Positions 55,397 to 64,000 of a stretch of DNA of 64,000 nt are shown in pieces; positions within the stretch are counted from its first letter, which is position 1; every line of letters begins with the position of its first letter. The stretch comes from Lepiota brunneoincarnata (Eukaryota; Basidiomycota; Agaricomycetes; Agaricales; Agaricaceae). The position numbers and the translations under genes were made by a program. Under the pieces are notes generated by a model. It worked only from the letters and a program-made list of their open reading frames with translations. It was not told where the DNA came from and made no database searches. The DNA lies in the NCBI GenBank assembly GCA_023014365.1, contig JAEBUN010000002.1:3348001-3412000 (forward strand). Direction: 5' to 3'.

Positions 55397-57296
55397 TTAG
55401 AAAAATCTGCGCATCCATGCCAGTGGGGACCCGCACTGGGCATCAGAATCCTTCTTATCCACTTCCTCAAGCAGTTTAAACCGTCGTTTCATGTCGCCTA
55501 AATCTTTCTCGACAGATTGTATGACTGTGGGGTCCAGAGTCGAGTTGCTACGCATCTGCTCGAAGTTCGCTTCAAGCAACAGAATCGTCTTTTGGACTTG
55601 ACCTCTGAAGCTCCCGGTCAAGGACAGGTTGGCATACATCCGGACGAGTTCCGATATCCTTTCGGTGATTCTGCGTAACTCCCTGTCCAATCGAGCGATA
55701 TCACCGATAAGCAGGTTCGTTAGTCCTTCTTGTCTCTCTTTATCCGTCTGCGCGCTCTCGTATTTATTTTTAGCCTCGGCGTCGATGGTGTCCAGTGCTT
55801 CATCCACCTCTACCCAGACACAGTCGAAATGGCGGTGAAACTCACGCGGATGGCTACATATTTTGCACGTGGTAACTGGGAGCCACCCGCGACGAAATGC
55901 GCGGCAGCGCCATATTTTCTCGTAGCGGGCGGAGAAAGAAAGGGAGCACGATTCGTGACAGTTGCTGAAGCATTTTGGGGCACCGCACAAGGTATTGTGC
56001 TTGCCGGGTGTGGATTTGGTTGCGTGGACCTTCCGCGTGATTGTCCGTTTGTAGTCCTTGTACAGTTCCATTGCCTGACCATCGTCGGATGGGTGAGTTC
56101 ACCTCCAAAAGAATAAAGAACAGCTAACCTTCTCCGCCCCTTCTACCCTCCCTTTGATCTCACCCAATTCCTGCTTCTTAGTTGCCGTTTCATCCATCGC
56201 CGCAAGCGCAGCGGTGATCTGTTTGTCGATATCCTGCACTTGATGATAGAGCTCTACGATAGCCGTGGTGGGCTGGGGCTCAAGAGTGTCAATCCAGTTG
56301 AAAATGCGGGCAAGGACATCCAAGGCCTTTGAGTGAGCTTCATTTATGAATTCTTCCGATTCCTGCTGTGCGTCTAAATCCATGGGCGGCTCTGAACTCT
56401 GCATTTCGTGAACGTATTTTTCCTGGAGAGCGACAGGATTGTTGATGTGGAATCGCTGATTGCCACGCAGTTCAGCTGGAAGTGATGTCGCGTTAAAGTT
56501 CACTCCGAAACGGTTGAAGACGTTGGTGAAAAGAAAGCCAATGTTCCGAGCGAGCGATTTTGGGAACATGGCGGAGAGCGTGGTCAACGCGTAATCTGTA
56601 GCGACCCCAAGACGCGCAAGAGTGCCATTCGCAAGGATGATGACCGCATCAACGGTCGTAACTTGAGTCCTAATGGTCTCGGCGATGCTGGCCAAGTGTT
56701 CCTTTGTCCTGATGTAACCCGCGAGTATCCACAAGTCCCGGGGTGTCGAGGATGCGAATGGTCACGCCCTCGCTATTGGTGAATTTGTATAGCTTGGCCG
56801 ATCTTGTTTGGCTAGGTGTTGGTGTCCCCACCGGCCTCGTTGGATTGATCGTGGAAACTCTGGTAGTCCTTCGGTCCTTTTCCACCACAGACGTTCGCAA
56901 GTAGCCCCAGCATGGCAGTTTTCCCAGTTCCAGTTTCACCTTTATGACCCCCTCCAAGGTTACGTCCGTTGTGGTATCATGAGAGCTGCAACCTACCTAC
57001 GAGTAGGATCGTGAACTCAACTTTCCCCCTGGTGCTCCGAATGATCCCTTTCCTCAGGTCCTCCGTAGTGCTACAGGTTTAGGATTAATGTTTACAGGGA
57101 AAGAGAAATGTATGTGGAGTTTACTTCAATTTTTCTTGAATAATTGGGGAGGTTGACCCGATTTCGGAAACCCCCTCGTCATTCGCGCCATCACCAGTCA
57201 CTAATGACGGTCAATCAAGCTCAAGGCCCAACACAAGCACAACTCCACACGAATATCAAACTCACCAATGCTCAAACCAGCTCTAGAGCGTCCCAT
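55397..57296 (-). pseudogene. AIG1-like G-domain protein, copy 3, frameshifted
   Basis: Exons 57266-57296, 57125-57200, 56997-57070, 56129-56939 and 55397-56074 keep all splice signals of the family. The P-loop (GETGTGKT after splicing), DTPGL and the Cys/His cluster are recognisable. Exon 4 is 811 nt instead of 806: two extra bases, one near 56,815 and one near 56,706, throw the segment between them out of frame. As sequenced it encodes no full GTPase. Confidence 0.75.
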
Positions 57297-57299
57297 CGT

Positions 57300-58840
57300 G
57301 TCTAGGACTTAAGCCAAAATTACTAGATCTCAACGAATCAGGGTCCTTATATACCAAGTGGTTGTTTGTCTGTTGTATGGGGCTAAACGAGGTGTAGCAT
57401 GTCATACTCACCACATATGAAGAGTGTCCAGGGGAATTCCTCCAGTCCCCCTGACGGATGGCGTTTATTCCTTGTTACGGCATGCCTCATTGTAGATCGG
57501 TCGATCACTTTTAACTCTCAAACATGTTTCAAGTTTTGCATGCTTTCGATGTTTTCTTTGGAAGAACAGGCGCCCTATGCCGTTCCGCAGACTATACAGC
57601 AAGAAGGATCCGTGCCATCCACAGAGACCACAGCCGCCATGCACACTTTGATATAGCCATCAGTCGCCAAAGGACAGGACCGCCACGGGGCTTCCTCCCA
57701 GCTTCTGTCGTGGAATCTTGCAGACAAACTTCCTCTCGGCCTGTATATAGTCACCAGAACCACAAGCGAGTCAGCGACAGACTTTATCTGCGGTAAGCTC
57801 CACTTCCAGCACCTCAAGTACGCGGTGATCTCCGCGCTGATAGCGGAAGGAATATAATCCAGAACTCGAAGCGCACACTCGGTTTCGTCTATTGGCCAAC
57901 GAGAAGGAATCCGTTAGGAAGAGGACCAACTTGAACACGGGCTGCTCGCCCTCCTCCACGATCAATGGGACTCGTGGCGGAACACGCATGTGGCAGTTAT
58001 TTCTGATTCGGTAGCTGGAGATCCACAGATAAGCCTCTAGCAATCAAAGTGGGCGACTGCTCGTGGTTGGGCAAAGGGTTTGGCTAGCCGACTACTAGTC
58101 CGTGGCGAAGGACCACTGTAACAGTGAGCTGGTCGTCCTCAAAAATCACATAGCCAATGACGTTCCGCAGCCAACGCAGTGACGTGATGAAGGCTGGAGC
58201 ATGACAGTCGGAACAAACGCTCGACTACGAGGGGGCACGCGTACTATGCTCTGCCAGTGGGCTGGGAAGCACTGTGCTGCCCACGTTGCTCCCAACCCCT
58301 CAGGAACTGCAAGCGATTATCGGGAAGCTAGGAAGCTCGAGCCTTTGCCTAGGTCCAATGGCAACTCAGACCCCACAGAATTGAACTGCGGGGAATGCAC
58401 GCACCATTACAATTCTCATGTTTACTACTTAGCCTGCCAGCGCTCAAAGAATGTCAAGTCACGCGACAGCCTACGTCCTCTCTAACGCCATATTCACCGT
58501 TACCTGTCTCTCCTGTTGCTTGTACATGGTTACCTGCACTCCTACACCAACCACTCGTACCCATCAACTTCGCCTCCCGCACTCAAAGACGAAGCTGGAA
58601 TAGTACAGCACCAAACCGTTAGGCTATTGTTAGATAAATTTTTAACATATGTTTGTATTGGTACAATCGTACGTGTGGGTCCGTCATGGTGTGACAGGAT
58701 TAAAACAAAAACAATCACGATTAATGGGGGGTATCTGAGATATTACCGGGAAACCGAGCCCCCAAGCCTCTACAATAGGTTCCTCATCTCGACATTGTCA
58801 ATCCTCTCTGACCTTCTTGTCCCTGACTGCACTGGGAGGG
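57300..58840. repeat. Duplicated upstream spacer of GTPase copy 3
   Basis: Collinear with 3,890-5,130 upstream of copy 1, including 58,190-58,480 versus 4,640-4,880. No recognisable coding content. Confidence 0.6.
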
Positions 58841-60900
58841 TTTCAGATTCCGCATTGACGCCCACATTGTCGACATCCATCAGATGGTGTCGAAGAAGCG
58901 ACAGAATTCGAGCTTGCTCTTCAGGCGAAAGATCAGGGCCCAGATCGGAGAGTGAACCCTTCTTTTCCCGAAAGAAGTGAACCCATCCATAGACTGATAA
59001 TGGTTTGATGCCTGGTGTTCCGAAAAAGAATGAGAGGCATGGATAATTGGTGCAAATTCAACATACCAAATAGGACGAGTAATAAAGTACTTCCAAATAT
59101 CATTGCAAATACGCCGTTGAGAAAAGTCCAAATACCACCGGCTCTACTCAACCCATCCAATACTGAGTCCTCAACATACTCACGTTCCACTCTCCATTTC
59201 AAAGGTGTATATGATGGAAGTATCCGTAGTGCTGCAGTGTTGTTGCTACTGGGAATAGGGAGGGACGGATCTGAAATGAGGGAGTGTATACTCGCCATGA
59301 GGAAACTGCGGCGAAACTATGCAGAAATTTTGAATCAAAGTGGTGAGGGGGGTGATAAAAGGACGGAGCCAACCTGTAATACTCCGAGAACCGCAGCTCC
59401 GGGGATTGAGATAGCTTGCTTGAGATACAGGGCAGCAACACCAGAGAGACGGTAACCGGGTAAGAGGACCGTTGGGATCGCGTTCATAATCACATCCTCC
59501 GTCCGCTCACTGAGGCCCAAAAATACAAACACCCTTCGGCCCTCGTCGTCGTTGGCTTCTTGGTCTTGATAAGTGATGGAGATGAGAATCTCAGGCATCT
59601 TCTCAGACACTTCAGGCCCCGAAACAGTGCCACTATGGTCAATCCCCTCAAATGGAAAACAAGAGACAGCGATCAAGATCATTTTCCGCCCTTGGTATTC
59701 TAGCGCTTGGCTGAAGTCATTCGCTACCTTGGGGTGCCTGGCAACCGTTATCTAAATTAATAAGAGGGAGCCAAGTTCAGTTACTAATAGGCCAGCGCAT
59801 GAGTGAGCAATACCGACCAGATCCCCCAGATAGTGTCACATTTAGAGAGGAGGATAATCTTTCTTGTACTTTTTTCTCGTCTTCCACGGGCCCAGAGGGC
59901 TCGATGAAAGCCTGAAAACGGATCTCAAGTCCTAACCAACCCTGAATTGAATAGTTTAACCTACCACAACTATTTTCAACATGGCATTTTCAAATTGCAA
60001 GTCACCCGAACCTGAGGAGACATGTAGGGTTTTGCTGAAAATGCGGCCCACCTGCTGTATTGGCTGAAATATCAGACCATAGGACGTAGATACCACCATA
60101 ACAACGATGAAGAGGATAGCTAGGCTACCTCGGGTATTCTTTGTGCCCTTAGTGTCTGTACTGAAGTCTGATGAGCCCACCAAATGCAGCAGTTGGGTTG
60201 GGTGAATTACCTGAATCGTTCACCGAAGATATACCTTCCATACGTGAACTGGCTCCATTTCTCTGGACGATAATTGGGATGGGCAGCCAGCATGTCGTAC
60301 GTCCGAAAAAGGCTTTTCCCCTTTTGACTGACCACATCCCAAAGCGTAAAGACGAATTCACAAACGAGGCATAGGGCTGATAAAGTGCAAGACCAGAAGT
60401 AGCTAGTGTTAAAATCGCTGGAAGTCGAGATGAGACCCTTGAAGAAAAAGAAAACGAGAAAGATGTGTGCAATGACTAGGATATGTTTTCCGGTCGGATA
60501 GGTCAGGACTGAGTAGTGCCTCATGAAAGCGAACTCCACCCACCAACAATGGTTTCTGTTGTCAACAGCAATAACTCGTAAATTGCCAGCCAGTACACCT
60601 TTGCCAGGCCCGGCCTATTAATCAATTTCATTCGAGCACTTTGGTATTTGATGGCCAGGGCGCACCTATTTGCATGGATGTACAAGGATGGAAGGGGGTG
60701 GGATCATTGACAGGAAGAATATTATCCATATTGCAGCGGTTGGGGCGGCCCTATCACGAATGTGCGCGAGGATTCCAAAAGCTGGGATAACTGCTAGTCC
60801 GAAGTTGATTACAATGTTTATTACCAGCACTCGATGTACGAGTTTCCGCAGTAACAGAGGGACGGACATTGGGTCGTAGGGTGAGTTGTCAGCCTATCAC
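58840..60900 (-). CDS. Fungal multi-pass membrane protein of unknown function
   Basis: A multi-exon minus-strand gene. Pieces in order: MSVPLLLRKLVHRVLVINIV with hydrophobic helices; FLVFFFFKGLIS and SALCLVCEFVFTLWDVV; GSLAILFIVVMVVSTSYGLI; a soluble part (ILISITYQDQEANDDEGRRV); then LSRAGGIWTFLNGVFAMIFG, a helix typical of a fungal membrane family of unknown role; and a soluble tail (LSPEEQARILSLLRHHLMDV). Exact exon borders between 59,700 and 60,600 were not worked out, so intactness is unknown. A 3' fragment duplicate lies at 5,130-5,560. Confidence 0.55.
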
Positions 60901-61067
60901 ATCAATTACAAGGTTTTCACCCAGCAGGTTTGCAACTCCGACCATCTGATGAGCACCCATATAATTAAAGGGGGCGAGTGGCTAAGTATCAGGTATCCAA
61001 GTGGTCTGGCAGAAGGCTGTACCTGGCGTTCCCTGAAAAACAACGGCTCCATTTCAAATTCGGGAGA

Positions 61068-61990
61068 ACTTAGGCGGCTGATGACTCGGAATCCTCAATC
61101 TTGTTACGCCCGCCCCCAGTTGAAAAAGACCATCCGGCGGCTTGCATCCTCTCCAATGTCCTATTTACTGCAACCCGCCCCCCACACTCACATCAGCAAC
61201 ACTCCCATCCATCAACCCGGGTTCTTGCTTCTTCATCAAGAGCGCCGACAGAAATGCAGGCGTGACATATACTCCACTATCCCCATTACTTGAGGGGGCT
61301 GATGCACGGAGAGGCGATCACTCCGGCAGCGCCAGAGGCAGAATTGAGAACTTTAGCTTCGGGTCGTGTATCTTTGTATCGATCCCATAGAGTATACAAC
61401 AACGTGATTCCTGGAAGGTGGTAGGGATGAGTGAGAGATGGACGTTCAACTCCGAGGGGAGTGCTCTTGGTGGTGTGAATTTTGTGGCATCAGGTGTCGA
61501 GAGGGAGGCGTGTGAGTGGGGCGTGTTACGTGAGGAACACCGAGGCTTGTGGGTTGCTGTTGATGTTGTTGGATCTTCCACTGAGAGGCATCGGTGTGAT
61601 GTTGTGAGGGGGGGGGGGGGGAAGATGTGGTGTCAGAGCTGGGGCTAGAAGAGAAGGAGAGGGGCAGGCATGCGTATGAGTGTATGCAAGATGAAGGTGA
61701 GGTAGACAGCTGCGATGGCGATTAAGTGTGGTGGGTAGAGCAGGTAGATATCGGAGCGGCATGCATGGTTAATATTTGACCTACACGATACCAGGCCGGG
61801 TCATTATATTTGATTAAAATATTGCTGCAAGAGAGAGCGCGCCGGGCGGTCTGCGGAGCCCTGGCTGAAAGTTCCGAGAGACCTTCATCCGCACCGATGG
61901 CAACACCACCACCACCACCGCCCACCTCACCAGAGCTCACCAGCCTCTGCCTCCTCGATTTCCGATTCGGCGGGCATAGTCCCCTTCCTT
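61068..61990 (-). pseudogene. Cyclin C, decayed copy 2
   Basis: The minus strand reads LSELSARAPQTA, then CRSDIYLLYPPHLIAIAAVY, the second cyclin fold of cyclin C, the partner of Mediator kinase CDK8. It continues with a Ser/Thr-rich part (MEDPTTSTATHKPRCSSRN) and SELNVHLSLIPTTFQES. The frame is then lost where the partner copy reads LYTLWDRYKED. A run of about 14 Gs near 61,607-61,620 falls in the low-complexity part. The exon before LLYPP is disrupted. Not functional as sequenced. Confidence 0.6.
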
Positions 61991-61999
61991 GCTTCTTTT

Positions 62000-63070
62000 T
62001 TTGTAGTATGAAAAAGGTGCAGTACGAGTGGACAAATTACACTCGAGATCATCGGGCGTAAAAAATTCAAGAAACGTCGACAGTCTGTTTCTTAGTTCGA
62101 GTGAGGGCGGCAGATGGTGGTCACCCCATCACATTCTCCAGAATTTTTAGTCAGTGGCCCGGTGGAATCTTTTCACTGGCTCTGTCCATTTTTGCTAATC
62201 CTGACTCCTGAGTCCAGTTGTAACCGCAATATCAGGAACAGGAGGCAGCTTTGGCCCGGTGGTCTTGATTATGGATGTGCTCTTGTCTGGATTTGAAGTT
62301 GGGCACCATAAATTACTGATTATCTTCCATAGATAATACACCTCGTCGTTTTACTGGGTGAATGCAACTTACATATTACTTCTGTGCGAGTACTGTTGCC
62401 TAGGAATTAGTAACGTATGCGTAGTTGACATGATTCATAGGGAATACGGTCGATTTTAGATCCCCGCAAGGCTAATTGGAAGCTCACCGGAATCACTAGT
62501 CTCGCAACACATCACAGCCTTGGGGTTCGAGAACAAAGCACTCAATGTAGCAAATGTGGAATGAATGCTCGGCTGGGACTCTGACATTTGACGACAAAGG
62601 TGAGGTGGGGTTCAACTCTTTCTCTTCATTTGGATCTTGTCATCCTGTTTTTGTCATGTTTTGTTACCGTCATATTGATTACGACAAAATACCAAACACT
62701 GGGGTGAACGAAGGAACATCAGCTAAATGGAAACCCTGACACCATACCGTCTGTGCCGGTCACCTTTCCCCTGATCAACCCCAAGCGACGAAGCTTGGAG
62801 ATAGAGATTGTGAAATCTAAAGATATTCCGCACCACCTGCCTGAGTCAATGGCAGCTCAGAGCATGTAGAAATCGGGTGCAGTGGACTGTCATTACGGGC
62901 ACATGATCGGCTGGGTAAGGGTTGGGTGAAAGTAGTGCATAGAAAGATTCGTTCGTAGGTTCGTTCGTCCGTGGAATTGTCCCGGTGCAAGAGCTCTAAC
63001 ACCTAGCTGGTCAACCTGGAGACTCTTGGATAAGACAAGCCTCATGCAATACAGGGCAGACGAAGAGACG
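62000..63070. other. Intergenic, no gene recognised
   Basis: Between the two cyclin copies. Only short frames, no repeats of note. The 3' flank of the right copy begins near 63,075. Confidence 0.4.
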
Positions 63071-63074
63071 ATTT

Positions 63075-64000
63075 TGGGCGGCTGATGACAAATCCTCAGT
63101 CATGTTACACTTCGAGGGAAAGGTCAGGTAGGTACAGCATGCGGTTATCCAGCAGCCTGCGTCCTCTCCAACATCTTATTCACCGCAACCCGGCTCCCTT
63201 GTGCACCCACACCCACGCTTACACCAGCAACACTCGCATCCATCAGCTTGGCCTCCCGCATCTTCATTAACAACGCCGACAAAAACGCAGGTGTAACGTA
63301 TACCCCGCTATCGCCTGCATCTTCCTCTTTAACATCCGTAGCACCGGGTGTGAGCGCCGTTGCACTCGTGCCCGTGCTCGAAGTCGAAGGCTTGAAAGGG
63401 CTTGTGTATGGAGAGGGGGTGACCCCGGTGCTGGGGGTAGAGTTGGGGGCCTTGGCTTCGGGATGTGCGTCTTCTTTGTATCGATCCCATAGAGTATACA
63501 GTGATATGATTTCTTGTGAGATGGTAGCGATGAGTGGAAGGGAGACGTTCAACTCTGAGAGGAATGTTATTGGATCTTGTGTTATAGGTTTTTTGACATC
63601 GGGGGTCGAGAGGGATGTGTATGGATGGGAATTGTTGCGCGAGGAACGCCGAGGTTTGGACGTTGGTGTTGGCGTTGTTGGATCTTCGACTGAGAGGTGT
63701 CGATGTGATGGTGTGGATGGAGTGGAGGTGGTGGTACTCGAGCTTGCGCTGGACGAGAGGAGGGGTGTGATTGACATGCGCGTGGGTGTGTGCAAGATGA
63801 AAGTGAGGTAAATTGCTGCGATGGCGATCAAGTGAGGTGGGTAGAGCAAGGCAGATATCGGAGCGGTATGTATCATTAATGATAAACCTACAGCAGATTG
63901 CCTAGTCAATATATGCGATCAAGAGGAGCTGTAAAGGAAAGCATACCAGGCAGTCTGCAAAGCCCCAGCTGAAAGCTCCAGACGGCCCTCGCCAGAACCC
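63075..64000 (-). pseudogene. Cyclin C, copy 3, continuing past the window end
   Basis: From the window edge inward: LELSAGALQTAW, a 59-bp intron with GT-AG ends, then INDTYRSDIC and LLYPPHLIAIAAIYLTFILH. This matches the second cyclin fold of cyclin C (Srb11/SSN8), which activates CDK8 in Mediator. Next come a disordered Ser/Thr/Pro insertion, SLPLIATISQEIISLYTLWD (last cyclin helix) and a tail ending KMLERTQAAG. One extra base between SDIC and LLYPP (near 63,850) shifts the frame. The N-terminal fold lies outside the window, so overall integrity cannot be judged. Confidence 0.65.

Noticed and set aside
63248..63811. 187-residue plus-strand ORF
   Set aside because: It is the complement of the Ser/Thr-rich part of cyclin C and has no independent support.

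Overview
The window looks like nuclear DNA of a filamentous basidiomycete. Genes are split by short introns of about 50-65 bp with GT-AG borders. The transposons are of fungal types (chromovirus Ty3, Ty1/copia with a HIDD reverse transcriptase motif, Tc1). The host genes (F-box/LRR-like proteins, an AIG1-like GTPase family, a fungal multi-pass membrane protein) are of kinds common in Agaricomycetes, and a Rhizoctonia-like fungus would fit. The species is inferred, not proven.

The left flank (1-9.98 kb) is a mosaic of duplicated and mostly broken host genes. It holds pieces of lariat debranching enzyme, F-box protein and cyclin C, a complete five-exon GTPase gene (copy 1), a tail of a membrane protein, a second debranching-enzyme piece, and a decayed copy of a Sos7-like kinetochore gene with its neighbour.

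The middle (9,986-38,731) is one nested transposon block. A minus-strand Ty1/copia element (253-bp LTRs, GAGAC target duplication) was hit by a Tc1 element (34,560-36,165) and by a minus-strand chromovirus (element A, 10,309-32,264). Element A was hit in turn by a plus-strand Ty3 element (element B, 16,181-29,924). Element B is the most unusual object here. Behind pol it carries two spliced genes in antisense, one with a Zn2Cys6-type cysteine pattern. Its whole length, LTRs included, is sprinkled with 24 copies of the palindrome TAAGCTTA.

The right flank (38.7-64 kb) repeats the left. It has a second Sos7-like copy, the 5' part of an alpha-galactosidase gene, a nearly full-length but frameshifted DBR1 gene, a divergent gene resembling MAD2L1BP/p31comet, two F-box genes, GTPase copies 2 and 3, a membrane protein gene, and two cyclin C copies, the last running off the window end.

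Most decay is of one kind. In-frame TGA stands where CGA (Arg) or TGG (Trp) is expected, and catalytic Glu has become Lys in two transposon enzymes. All are C:G to T:A transitions, as expected from cytosine deamination or RIP-like mutation. GTPase copies 1 and 2 and the F-box gene at 50.2 kb are the host genes most likely to work. No tRNA, rRNA or CRISPR locus was seen.
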